Source: CBDDLJ01 sp965230635 (GTDB lineage: Bacteria; Pseudomonadota; Gammaproteobacteria; UBA1113). Taken from it: a stretch of 64,000 nucleotides of DNA. The position numbers and the translations under genes were made by a program. Positions 44,001-52,384 of this stretch are shown here, piece after piece. The notes under the pieces were generated by a model, which did not search any database, was not told where the DNA came from, and saw nothing but the letters and a program-made list of their open reading frames with translations. Positions within the stretch are counted from its first letter, which is position 1. Every line of letters starts with the position of its first letter. The stretch is from NCBI GenBank assembly GCA_965230635.1, contig CBDDLJ010000010.1:1-64000 (forward strand), given 5' to 3'.

Positions 44001-45078
44001 TGCCGTTGCGCATCTGTCACAAACTCCAGAATGTGTGGATGCGGTATTGGCGTTCCTTCGAGATGAGAAGATAAGGCTTCCTGTTCGCTTCACGCTGGCG
44101 AGCAGCGCCGTTGCGCATTTGTCACAAATCCCAGAATTTGTCGATGCGGTATGGGTGTTCCTTCGGAATGAGATGGTAAGTAAGCATGTTCGCGCTGCGT
44201 TGGCAAGAAGCGCTGTTGCACATTTGTCACAAATCTCGGAATGTGTGGATGCGGTATTGGCGTTCCTTCGGGATAAGGCGGTAGATGGTTATGTTCGCGG
44301 CCATCTGGCGAGAAGCACTGTTGCGCGCTTGTCACCAACCCCAGAATGTGTGGATGCGGTATTGGCGCTCCTTCGTGATGAGACGGTAAGTAAGCATGTT
44401 CGCTGCGAGTTGGCGATAAGTGCGGTTGCGCATTTGTCACAAACCCCAGAATTAGTGGCTGCGGTATTGGCTTTTCTTCGGGATGATGCGGTAACGAATT
44501 CTGTTCGCGGCGACTTGGCGAAAAGTGCCGTTGCGCATTTTTCACCAACCCCAGAATGTGTGGATGCGGTATTGGCGCTCCTTCGGGATGAGGCGGTAAG
44601 AGGTTATATTCGCAGCGATCTGGCGAGAAGCGCAATTCAACAATTGCCCAAGTGGCCAAATAAAGCCCAAGCCTTTCTAGACAGTTTATTTGTCAAAGAC
44701 AGTGTTGGGTATGACCTATCACAGCACGTCGATATCCCGGTGCATTTACTATTACCTTTGTATAAGAAAACCCATGATAAGGGTCGCCAGTATATTAGAG
44801 AGCAATTAGTAAAACATGCTGTATTAGTGTATGAGCAAGCCGGTACTGTGCTAGTGACGCAAGCAGGACAAACAGAAAAATTAACATTACCGTTATCTCT
44901 CATCCAACAAATCCAGAAAGATTTGCAACCTTACCGAATAAATATTGACAATTCAGTAAGCACTCTTTCTAAGTTGAGTTTATTTTCTAAATCAGCAATG
45001 AGTTCTTTTTCCTCACAACATACTGAAAAGAGCAGTGGTCAAACAAGTTGCAGTAATATTGGTCGAGTTACGCAATGA
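41098..45078 (+). CDS. NACHT ATPase with 15 C-terminal 35-residue helical repeats
   Basis: A 1326-residue paralogue of the preceding NACHT protein. Residues 81-650 are almost the same, with Walker A GAAGVGKT (192-199) and Walker B LLLDGLDEL. The first 80 residues differ more, and the repeat region (about 665-1180, 15 units) has its own sequence. The last 130 residues (AIQQLPKWPNKAQAFLDSLF, then LLPLYKKTHDKGRQYIREQL and a Ser-rich tail) match the first protein again. Both are intact, with a full reading frame, which argues that both are kept by selection. The difference lies mainly in the presumed ligand-binding repeats. Confidence 0.88.
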   Translation: MDNYSTTKSTADNAITSDMSSVALNETSEISTEKLAGEKSPPTDMPCIVIKNNSASEQGQVNVHLTIKDSFNKTESQLPQTQPVFPDLLQRLQTQLTAHYTKTSFVNKRLFDTDYFSLADYFVNLQMVVQADKTNEVTQSNDDKRSHKPLRARDRLAGKKEAIAPSDLFQPSAYQDANGKSPLSIDTVVVSGAAGVGKTTLMDYIAYQWALFKQGAGKAGLWSDFETVLIVRCRDLQPKALGLGKKTKGIAELLRCACWGQLDICLDEARQLLSALKSAPESCLLLLDGLDELPVPKKTYWRNLLVQLFQLPFKKLVTTRPYAIGNLQQWLSHDGLVEIQGFSDTDVPTFFKKHLGATERTTNFIKDIKRNPDLWAIVHIPINAYLLKIWWETACQHDKPVLLSEMLVSTLYESLMVNVCRCYLAKIGELDENKLLDDEMVLDVPSIRCLLDTLGCWAFEGLRQDTAQLSISWLRGVQGSDESPTLLSANRLKQLDVSTLKALGLLKQVGHAIRVHQRYEFLHLSFQEFLAANVIAVTLRQGAEEKKTHLTQIIHRYKYHPNFTLVWPSVAGLLRRYPAALDDFLLTLVAGPKDWVGFVEADLLMRCLESSLSSSMDTHALGLRQQTLLRAVKQHIERFNELLYKWQLTTIDTLSMCPRLIRLSTDTVLALLRDETLKDSVRGKLASSAVAHLLPTPELVDTVWALLRDKTVNYRARSELVSSAVAHLSQTPECVGEIWAFLRDGQMNWSIRYKLVVSAVAHLSQTSEFVDAVWVFLRDETVADYVRGDLARSAVAHLSAIPECADVVLALFRDETVKGVVRGDLAIDAVSHLSPTPELVDAVWALLRDETVADYVRNNLARSVVAHLSQTPRFVDAVLAFLRDEKVRDYVRSALAKSAVAHLPQTPELVDAVWTFLRDKTVWVSVRGDLASSVVAHLPQTPELVDAVWAFLRDDAVTNSARGDLAKSAVAHLSQTPECVDAVLAFLRDEKIRLPVRFTLASSAVAHLSQIPEFVDAVWVFLRNEMVSKHVRAALARSAVAHLSQISECVDAVLAFLRDKAVDGYVRGHLARSTVARLSPTPECVDAVLALLRDETVSKHVRCELAISAVAHLSQTPELVAAVLAFLRDDAVTNSVRGDLAKSAVAHFSPTPECVDAVLALLRDEAVRGYIRSDLARSAIQQLPKWPNKAQAFLDSLFVKDSVGYDLSQHVDIPVHLLLPLYKKTHDKGRQYIREQLVKHAVLVYEQAGTVLVTQAGQTEKLTLPLSLIQQIQKDLQPYRINIDNSVSTLSKLSLFSKSAMSSFSSQHTEKSSGQTSCSNIGRVTQ
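43087..44637 (+). repeat. 15 tandem 105-bp repeats in the second NACHT gene
   Basis: Same 105-base period and framework as in the first gene, but the unit order and the variable central residues differ. No long block of units is shared one to one, so the arrays have been reshuffled or have diverged since duplication. The first and last units are closest between the genes. Confidence 0.9.
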
Positions 45079-45478
45079 GCAAGGTATTTTAGCAATTTTA
45101 CTTTTGACTTGAGACATATCTTATAAACCTGATAGTCAACAGATTATTTTCTTACGGGTCAAACTATTATAGTCTAAGCATACTCATGATGCAGTCATAT
45201 GTATAGGATAATGGCGGGTATAGCAAAAGAAGTGCCGAATAAAAAATTTTCAATAGTCTGTTTCGAAAAAATAAGATGGGCTAAAAGCTATTTCTTTGAA
45301 AATATCGAGATTTGTCGCTATCTTGCTGCGAAATGTCGTTAAAATGCGTGGATCTCTAAGGGCCAAAGAGGATATCAACCAATCAACAATTAGGGCCATT
45401 ATGTCGAGCCAATAAATCCGCAGGGAACCCTTCAGATGGAGGATGGTGAACTTTGCTCTTTAATATCAAACGCTTATA
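45079..45478. other. Intergenic 400 bp at the 3' side of ssrA
   Basis: After the duplicated tail (to about 45106) I see no gene, repeat or RNA. Being directly downstream of the tmRNA 3' end it is the place where islands usually integrate, but I found no integrase and no second copy of the ssrA end. Confidence 0.5.
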
Positions 45479-45852
45479 TGGTGGAGGCGGCGGGAGTTGA
45501 ACCCGCGTCCGCAAGCACTACGCCCTTGGTACTACATGTTTAGTCTCGCCATTAATTTTTAACTGGTTACTTCCCGACGGACAGGGAAGTTCTCAGCGAG
45601 TCCAGACATTTTAGCAATATTACGTTGGACGCGTAATACTACGATCTTGTGTCAAGTGACCATCGATACAAACGCACAAGCACGTCTGGTCGATGGGCTA
45701 TGCTGCTGTTTAGGCAGCAATGGCTACGTCAGTAGCCTTAGCTTTTATTGCGTCGTTTGCAATTATCGTTTCGCAACATTTTTAACGAGGCTAGTTACAT
45801 CCTCGACATGCACCTTAGGTTTTGTCACCGACGTCGAAGCCAGGACGCCCCC
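45479..45852 (-). ncRNA. ssrA: Transfer-messenger RNA
   Basis: Read on the minus strand, the RNA begins GGGGGCGTCCTGGCTTCGAC and ends GTTCAACTCCCGCCGCCTCC-ACCA, so the 3' CCA is encoded. GGGGGCG and CGCCTCC pair as the acceptor stem, and the T-arm GCGGGTTCAACTCCCGC is clear. The tag begins at the resume codon GCA (45758-45760) and reads ANDAIKAKATDVAIAA before TAA (45710-45712). AND and the hydrophobic end AIAA are typical; the length (16) and the lysine-rich middle are not. tmRNA with SmpB (at 51817) rescues stalled ribosomes. Confidence 0.95.
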
Positions 45853-45863
45853 ATTAAACACTT

Positions 45864-45892
45864 ATTGTAGCAAAATAGTGAGTGATTAGCAA
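45864..45892 (-). promoter_or_regulatory. ssrA: ssrA promoter
   Basis: On the minus strand TTGCTA (45892-45887), 17 bases, TACAAT (45869-45864). Transcription would start about five bases before the mature 5' end. Confidence 0.6.
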
Positions 45893-45929
45893 GCTTTTTC
45901 TGTAAAAAATTCTTATAAAAAATAAAGAG

Positions 45930-45959
45930 TTAGCAGTGTAGTTTGATTTTTGTTATACT
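45930..45959 (+). promoter_or_regulatory. Candidate promoter of the Sel1/TPR gene
   Basis: TTAGCA (45930-45935), 18 bases, TATACT (45954-45959), in the divergent region between ssrA and the gene at 46042, which itself has GGGGGAG before its ATG. Confidence 0.45.
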
Positions 45960-46041
45960 GCAGGTTTTAATAGTGTAGTTTAGAGGCTTATAGGCAAGAG
46001 TGTGTGTTATATTTATCTGAATCCATAAGGGGGAGTCACTG

Positions 46042-49000
46042 ATGTTTCAGCAAGCTGTGGAAGTACAGAAATTAACACCGAAGGAAGCTTTCGCAAAAGC
46101 TGAGAAATTATATCAAAATAAATCATATGAGCAAGCATATGAGTATTATAAACGCGCCTCATCTCGGTACCCCGAAAGTTATTTTAAAATTGCTACACTT
46201 TATTTTAATTCACATAAAGTGCCAGTTGATGCGAGTAGACTGTCTCAGTTGAGTCAATGTTTGGAATATATTGAAAAATTAGTTAGTCGTAAAGATAATA
46301 AATCAAAAACCTTGTTTAAAAATGCAGAAAATCTTCTAAAAAAAATTCATGAGGAACTTAAGTTAGCTCGTGGTGATGCTTCTAATAAACTAATCGCACA
46401 ACAATATTACTGTCGATTTAAAATCCATGATACAAATGGAACAGAATTTAAACGATTCTCAGCATTGATTTCTGCATCAAAACATAATTATAAAGATTCA
46501 AGAGACATTTTAATATTGGAATTAAAAAAAGTAAGCGCAGATAAAAGTACTCAGGATAATAGCAATAAAAGTGCTCTGTTTGAATGGACAAAAATGGCTT
46601 TAGTCTATATTCAGTTTAATGAAATAATGTCTCAAGCTGACTCTACTGAAAAACAACGGTTTTGGGGATTAGACTTAGGCGTTATTTTATATAAAAAAAC
46701 AGGACTTAGTTCAAAACTATACCATGAAAAAATTCAGATGGGTTTTTATGAGGTGACAAATAAAATCGTCATTCTTAATGAGGAAAAAAAACAACTAGAA
46801 AGATATAATAAGGAGGAATTAGGAGATAAAATAACAAGAGAATATAATAAGATTTTAGATAACACGCAATTAGGTCAGCGAAAACTACAAAAAATATTAA
46901 AATGGTTTATTAAGGTAGCGTCTTATTCTGCGCAGGTTAATGCTGCCATAAAAAATAGTCTAACAGATAGCCCAAGAGATATTGAAAGTGCTAAATCATG
47001 GTGCTTATATGCTAAGTATCTAAACTTGAAGTGTAATAAAAATAATGACGATATTAGTAACATCTTATCTTATTTAGAGAGTGCTTGTATGGCAAAGCAT
47101 GTTATTAATCACAAAAAATTTACTAAGTACTTTTCTTGGTTAGAAAAATTTTATTCAGCTCATGGCTTTGATAGCGGGCTAGCATCTTTTGAAAAATATA
47201 AATTAGAACATGGCAATAAAAGCCATCTTGTCGATAAGGCAAAAAATATTTTACAAGAATACGACAAAGCAAAAAATATAGATCAATTTAAACAAGCAGT
47301 GAAACTATTGCGAAAAGCTGCTTTGTCTTACAATGAAGATGCATTGCAGTTGTTAAAAGATCGCGCTAAACCTGCATATGAATTTTTAGATATTAATAAA
47401 CCTGATAAAGTCAGCCATTATGATGAAGTAGCGCCAGAGATAATTTATGCGCTGTGGAAGGTTTTTAGCTTGGTTGGTACGTACAAACCTACTGGCTCTA
47501 GTAGAGTAGACAGATCGCCTTTTCTTTATCATAATAAGAACTATGAAAAAGAGCTACACAGCAAGGCTAGATTTTCTTATGGGCAAGCACTAAGACATGA
47601 TCGGCCAGGTATTTATTATGACTTAGGGAAGTTATATTACAAAGGAGAATTATTTAAAAGAAATTATTTCGTTGCTAGAGATTTTTTTGAAACCAGCAAA
47701 GAGAAAATAAAGAACAATAAAGGTCTTATCTATCTTGCCCGTATGTATTTTTCAGGAGAAGGTGGAGAGGTTGATTTTTTGCAGGCTGGCAGGTTGATAA
47801 ATGCACAGTCTTCAGAAACATTAAAAGCTGCAGATCTTTATTTGAAAGGAAAGATAAATTTACAGTTGTATCTTAAAGATAAACAAAAAAACAATCAGTC
47901 ACTAGCTGTCGACTCCTTTTATCTTGCCTCTTTGCAAGCGCATAAAGAATCAATTTTGTTATTATTTATTCTTTGGAGGTATTATGATTTTTCTGACGCT
48001 TATTTAAAAATCAAATTGATATATAAAAATTATCATGAAAACATGAGTCTGAATAAAATCATTAATAGTATAGGCTTCCCCAATTTCCCTGATGATAAGC
48101 ATTATTATTATCATGAAATAATTTTTCTTGGTGTTGAGGATAAAAAATGCAATAATAATGAGGCTTCTTTATTGAAAGAATATGAAGAATATAAACTTAC
48201 TACGAAGCAAAGGATTCGCGATCACATTGTTGAGTTGGAAGAGGATCTAAAAAAGCTTCACGAATGCAAAGCGATCGATTCAAAATATAGTGATAGTCAA
48301 CCATTAAATGAAAATGCTTCATCAATCAATAAAATAAAAAAAATTTTAAACAATTATAGCAAAAAAGGATTTCCAACTGCTTTAAAAGTGCTGGCCGAAT
48401 ATGAGCTTCAGCATTGTCAAAATAGCTTGCTAATGCGTCGACTAGCAGAGCGGTATAGTCAGTACTATGATGATGCAAAGCGACACTTGCTTACGCATTA
48501 CTCAGCAAAGGGGTATAAAGGTATTTTAAATTTAATTTCAAGCTTGAATTATGAGTTATATAAACATACTATTAAATCATCGGTTTGCCAGCTACTTATT
48601 GATTTGTTAAAAGAACTGGATGTTGAAAACAGCGAGACTTACTCACTGCTTTCAAAAAGCGAGCTGCAAAAAAAGCTTTCTGAGCGTCTTAATGAGAAAG
48701 AAAAAGAGACCGGTTGTTATTATGATGAGTTTCCTGTCGATGATTTAGATTATGAAGAAGAACACAATTATCAGGTGTCCAGTCATCATGTCACAGCAGA
48801 TAGAATAATTAGAGAAGAATTATCGTTTAAAATCATAAATCAAACAACAAAGTCAGCAAGTGCTTTATTGAAATTAAAACATATTAATGATGAGCAATAT
48901 AAGAAAAACATTGATAATTATGGTTCACTGTTTTCAGAGGTTATGCACTTCAACCCCAAGAAGCTTTCCAAGTTTGAAAAAAGAAAAGATATCAAATGGG

Positions 49001-50379
49001 ACAATATCAAGTCCGATCTTCGTACTGTTAATTTTTTTCAGTCCAGTGGTAAATTAGCAGAAGGTCTTAAACTGGTGACAACAGATTTTGTTGTTGCTCA
49101 AACTCGAGGATTGCATTTTAATTTGAAATCTTGGAGTGCTTCTCAACGTCAGCGTTTTTGCCAGCTGGCTCACCAAGATAATCATCCTTTATTGCGGAGG
49201 CCAATTTATTCAATGGCTGTTTATAAACATGCAAAGGTTGATGATTTTTCTGACTTATCGGAGTTAACTCAATTACGCTTAGAAATATCAGCTTATTTTA
49301 TTTATAATAAAATGGTAGAAAAAATGAACACTCTGCCCGCATATACGGAAGATACTTTGCCAAAAAGTAAGGCGTGGGCGGCGTGTATTCCTATAGGTAA
49401 TAGCATTAGCTCTTTTAACGCCCAGATGCAGCAGTTTTACACATGTAAATATGATCAATACCATCAACTTTTATCCGATCAAGATGATGTATGTAGACAA
49501 ATGTTTGTTAATGGGGCTAATCATTTAGTTTCGACAGGTGATATTCAATCTTCTCATAGTTATCGTTATAGTTACGGTGATAAGTATTATCAAGGCCAAG
49601 AAAGTGAACGATTGCGTCCGCATTGGACTCATTTAAAAGCATCTTACCCTTATTCAGGCGCTCTCATTTTATCATTTCACCCGCTAGATGATTTTACTAA
49701 CAATGATTATAACCGTGTCATACCAATGAATTTTGCTAGTGAAATGATTATCCCAGAAGTTATTTTAAGTGAACGAGAATGCTCATTTTTTAGTTATATA
49801 AAGCCTAATAGAGTAGAGTATGTTCACATTGCAAAATATCCATCATTTCACCATCGCGATTATTTGAAAATTATGTTATATGAATATGGATTAAATAAAG
49901 ACTTATATCATTTGTTTAAGCAGCTATTTCAACAATCCAAACCGCATTCCAATAAAAGACGATTAACGAAAGCATTATTAGGTAAACATATTTGTGCCTA
50001 TCAAACACGTTACTTTATGCAATTTGCTTATAATCGTGCACTTAGTAAGAATAAGATTTTGATTTATCCAGATAAATTTGGCTGTTTTCGCTTAGAGCCG
50101 ACGTGTGATATTTCACCTACGCCGAATGGAAGTCAGGATTGTCATTTTGCTCAACGTTTTTTTACATTGCAGACAAGAAAAAAACAAGCAATGCCTGGTA
50201 GAGCATATAGGAGCCCAGAGTCTAAAGCACAGTACTTGAGTAAGTATCGTGTTGATGGATCGAATAAAAGAAGGAAGCTTTTTTTGAAAGAAACTTTAAA
50301 GGATATGGACATAAGTTCAAATGAGTCAAATGAAGGTAAGCCAGTAACCTCAAGTACAAGTAATAGAAAAATGCAGTGA
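46042..50379 (+). CDS. Giant Sel1/TPR-like repeat protein, effector candidate
   Basis: 1445 residues. The N-terminus (about 11-60: PKEAFAKAEKLYQNKSYEQA, then YEYYKRASSRYPESYFKIAT) and residues about 513-600 (GIYYDLGKLYYKGELFKRNY, GLIYLARMYFSGEGGEVDFL) follow the Sel1/TPR helix-pair pattern. Residues about 1010-1400 form a separate non-repeat domain with motifs such as HLVSTGDIQSSHSYRYSYGD, RLRPHWTHLKASYPYSGALI and FFSYIKPNRVEYVHIAKYPS. I recognise no catalytic signature there. The tail is basic (SNKRRKLFLKETLKD). No signal or membrane segment. Sel1 proteins in intracellular bacteria often act at the host interface; the function here is unknown. Confidence 0.75.
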   Translation: MFQQAVEVQKLTPKEAFAKAEKLYQNKSYEQAYEYYKRASSRYPESYFKIATLYFNSHKVPVDASRLSQLSQCLEYIEKLVSRKDNKSKTLFKNAENLLKKIHEELKLARGDASNKLIAQQYYCRFKIHDTNGTEFKRFSALISASKHNYKDSRDILILELKKVSADKSTQDNSNKSALFEWTKMALVYIQFNEIMSQADSTEKQRFWGLDLGVILYKKTGLSSKLYHEKIQMGFYEVTNKIVILNEEKKQLERYNKEELGDKITREYNKILDNTQLGQRKLQKILKWFIKVASYSAQVNAAIKNSLTDSPRDIESAKSWCLYAKYLNLKCNKNNDDISNILSYLESACMAKHVINHKKFTKYFSWLEKFYSAHGFDSGLASFEKYKLEHGNKSHLVDKAKNILQEYDKAKNIDQFKQAVKLLRKAALSYNEDALQLLKDRAKPAYEFLDINKPDKVSHYDEVAPEIIYALWKVFSLVGTYKPTGSSRVDRSPFLYHNKNYEKELHSKARFSYGQALRHDRPGIYYDLGKLYYKGELFKRNYFVARDFFETSKEKIKNNKGLIYLARMYFSGEGGEVDFLQAGRLINAQSSETLKAADLYLKGKINLQLYLKDKQKNNQSLAVDSFYLASLQAHKESILLLFILWRYYDFSDAYLKIKLIYKNYHENMSLNKIINSIGFPNFPDDKHYYYHEIIFLGVEDKKCNNNEASLLKEYEEYKLTTKQRIRDHIVELEEDLKKLHECKAIDSKYSDSQPLNENASSINKIKKILNNYSKKGFPTALKVLAEYELQHCQNSLLMRRLAERYSQYYDDAKRHLLTHYSAKGYKGILNLISSLNYELYKHTIKSSVCQLLIDLLKELDVENSETYSLLSKSELQKKLSERLNEKEKETGCYYDEFPVDDLDYEEEHNYQVSSHHVTADRIIREELSFKIINQTTKSASALLKLKHINDEQYKKNIDNYGSLFSEVMHFNPKKLSKFEKRKDIKWDNIKSDLRTVNFFQSSGKLAEGLKLVTTDFVVAQTRGLHFNLKSWSASQRQRFCQLAHQDNHPLLRRPIYSMAVYKHAKVDDFSDLSELTQLRLEISAYFIYNKMVEKMNTLPAYTEDTLPKSKAWAACIPIGNSISSFNAQMQQFYTCKYDQYHQLLSDQDDVCRQMFVNGANHLVSTGDIQSSHSYRYSYGDKYYQGQESERLRPHWTHLKASYPYSGALILSFHPLDDFTNNDYNRVIPMNFASEMIIPEVILSERECSFFSYIKPNRVEYVHIAKYPSFHHRDYLKIMLYEYGLNKDLYHLFKQLFQQSKPHSNKRRLTKALLGKHICAYQTRYFMQFAYNRALSKNKILIYPDKFGCFRLEPTCDISPTPNGSQDCHFAQRFFTLQTRKKQAMPGRAYRSPESKAQYLSKYRVDGSNKRRKLFLKETLKDMDISSNESNEGKPVTSSTSNRKMQ

Positions 50380-50527
50380 TGTGCTAACAGAATGGTATAG
50401 AGAGATAGGCTACCCTTATGCATCTTTTCATTCAAATTACCTCTAAAATCTCTGACAGTGCCTTATTCTTGCCAATAATTTGATAGTACTCATTCAGCAA
50501 TTTCTCCAATGTTTCTCTAGTTCGGAT

Positions 50528-50554
50528 AGGGCACCTAAATAACATTGGTGCCCT
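50528..50554. terminator. Hairpin between convergent genes
   Basis: GGGCACC (50529-50535) and GGTGCCC (50547-50553) with an 11-base loop, extended by one A-T pair. It lies between the ends of the Sel1/TPR gene and the convergent 310-residue gene. A short TGTTT follows on the plus strand, so it may be a weak bidirectional terminator. Confidence 0.5.
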
Positions 50555-50577
50555 GTTTAAGTCCTTATCTGTTACAT

Positions 50578-51510
50578 TCATCGGGTTAGACTGGCAGTAC
50601 CATTTTGGTTATCTTCGTTGGTCTCTATCTGTTGTTTTTCATGGTTATTGGCGCACTCCCCTCGACGATATAAAAAGTCTTCATACTTTTTATATTCTTG
50701 AATATAGCGAGGTGTTTTACTATAAGCTAAAAATTGTTCATGATGAGCTTTAGTTTCTTCAGTCATACCTCCAGAATTCATATTTATCACATAGCCTGGT
50801 TTTCCTGGCTTAAATAAACGAATAGGGATGTAAGAGATAGAGCTCGAGTGAAAGTTTTGGTTTGTTGGGTATGGCACATCTTTTCCCATATTAGCAGTCA
50901 GCTCTGAACGCCAGTTTGTAACCAACTCAATCGATTTTTTTGTCAGTTGTTCACGTTGTTTTTTATTTTTAACGAATGCTATGTTAAACAATTCATCCTG
51001 TCCGGACTTACACTCCTCAGCTTCTAAAATCCAGCGATCACTAAGCGAGATAGCGACAGTTATGCAGTCGTTTTTTTTGAGTTGAGAATAAGAAATCCCA
51101 GCGGAGCCAAGTGACGTTTCATTCGCTCTGGTAGCTGACAAACCGCCGCCACCTGATCGAGAATGGCCGTAGATAAGGCTTTTCATCTCCAACAGAATAG
51201 CAGTGATGTTATGTTTTGATTTATCTTCAGGCATCAGTATATCAAGAGATGTAAACTGCCCCGGTTGTGGTAATGCAGTTTTATCTGAAAAACGATAGGT
51301 GGTTCCATCATCGAAAATAAGTGTTACATGAGGAGTTAATTGGTTTTCTAAGCCATATTGATCATGTCCAGATGGGCGAGTTTTTGGAGCAACAAAACAG
51401 CCGTCTCCAATACCTAAACCTTTAGCACCTGCAGCCTGCACTTTTAAAAAACTTCCATCTTTGATGGGGCCAACGTCGCAGTTAAAAAATTCAACTTGTA
51501 AATTTTTCAT
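50578..51510 (-). CDS. Unknown 310-residue protein
   Basis: MKNLQVEFFNCDVGPIKDGS at the start, AGAKGLGIGDGCFVAPKTRP, HVTLIFDDGTTYRFSDKTAL, and a Gly-rich patch HSRSGGGGLSATRANE near residue 120. The C-terminal third is charged, with a Gln/Asn-rich end. I recognise no family, signal peptide or membrane segment. GAGG precedes the ATG. It faces the Sel1/TPR gene end to end and could be an accessory effector, but there is no direct evidence. Confidence 0.65.
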   Translation of the reverse strand: MKNLQVEFFNCDVGPIKDGSFLKVQAAGAKGLGIGDGCFVAPKTRPSGHDQYGLENQLTPHVTLIFDDGTTYRFSDKTALPQPGQFTSLDILMPEDKSKHNITAILLEMKSLIYGHSRSGGGGLSATRANETSLGSAGISYSQLKKNDCITVAISLSDRWILEAEECKSGQDELFNIAFVKNKKQREQLTKKSIELVTNWRSELTANMGKDVPYPTNQNFHSSSISYIPIRLFKPGKPGYVINMNSGGMTEETKAHHEQFLAYSKTPRYIQEYKKYEDFLYRRGECANNHEKQQIETNEDNQNGTASLTR

Positions 51511-51816
51511 ATGTTCCTCACTTTATTTAAACGGTAGGACTATCTTTCACATCCAAAGAGTCTAGTCCTGAAACCATATGACTCTGTATAAAATCAATAG
51601 GTTACATAGAAAATAATATGGATATTCCACTTAGCCACACAATGAAGATCACATTGTACCACAACTTGAATGGGAACTACAGTTTTAATTGTGTGTCTGG
51701 ATAAGTATTTAGTTTTATGCTGATCTAAACACACACAAACTGTTTCGCTTATTCAAATGGCTTGAAAAAACAGCTAGAAAATATTCATTTCATTGCCAAC
51801 ACAATGACAATGCCTC
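51511..51816. other. Intergenic between the unknown gene and smpB
   Basis: About 300 bases, AT rich. No gene or repeat is seen. The area just past the smpB stop contains a weak CATTGCC/GGCAATG-type inverted pair but no T-run. Confidence 0.4.
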
Positions 51817-52284
51817 TTAAATTCTGCGAAATTCTCGTTGTTTTTGTCGTTGCCAGTCACGCTCCTTAATACTGGCGCGTTTATCATGCGATTTTTTGCC
51901 TTTTGCTATGCCAAGCGTTACCTTCACATGTTGTTTTTTCCAATAAAGTGATAGCGCAACAATGGTATAACCTTTTCGTTGTACATAGCCCGTTAGTTTG
52001 CTAACTTCATTTTTGTGCATGAGTAATTTGCGGGTACGATCCGGCTCCGGTTGAATATGTGTTGATGCTGTAGGTAGCGGTGTAATTAAGGACCCGACTA
52101 ACCATGCTTCGCCATTTTTGAATAAGACATAACTTTCAGTAATCTGGGCACGACCAGCTCGTAGACTTTTTACTTCCCAGCCTTGCAGTATGATGCCGGC
52201 CTCAAAGGTTTCCTCGATAGTATATTCATGATGTGCTTTTTTATTGACAGCAATTTTTTGTCTGTCTGATTTAGATTTATCCAT
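51817..52284 (-). CDS. smpB: SsrA-binding protein SmpB
   Basis: A 155-residue SmpB, partner of tmRNA in trans-translation. The conserved parts are KKAHHEYTIEETFEAGIILQ, GWEVKSLRAGRAQITESYV, LHKNEVSKL-like and the C-terminal KGKKSHDKRASIKERDWQRQ tail, which folds into the decoding site. It is divergent from ratA. ssrA lies 6 kb away in the same window. Confidence 0.96.
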   Translation of the reverse strand: MDKSKSDRQKIAVNKKAHHEYTIEETFEAGIILQGWEVKSLRAGRAQITESYVLFKNGEAWLVGSLITPLPTASTHIQPEPDRTRKLLMHKNEVSKLTGYVQRKGYTIVALSLYWKKQHVKVTLGIAKGKKSHDKRASIKERDWQRQKQREFRRI

Positions 52285-52384
52285 ATCAATAGCCGTTTGA
52301 TTAAATAATCAGTATAATAATGTTCGCAGTATAGTTCAATTTTTGTTAGCCTGTAAATTGTTATGGAGAATGAGTTAGAAAGTT

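Noticed and set aside
37621..44637. CRISPR-like array
   Set aside because: The 105-bp and 57-bp periodic units are continuous coding repeats with no alternation of constant repeat and unique spacer, and no cas genes are near.
43076..44659. Antisense frames of 314 and 189 codons in the second NACHT gene
   Set aside because: Same repeat artefact as in the first gene; the frame is broken into pieces here, unlike a conserved gene.
45079..45481. Genomic island integrated at the ssrA 3' end
   Set aside because: Position is suggestive, but I found no second copy of the terminal ssrA sequence to the left and no integrase gene in the window.
45647..45889. 80-codon reading frame on the plus strand
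   Set aside because: It lies inside the tmRNA gene on the opposite strand.
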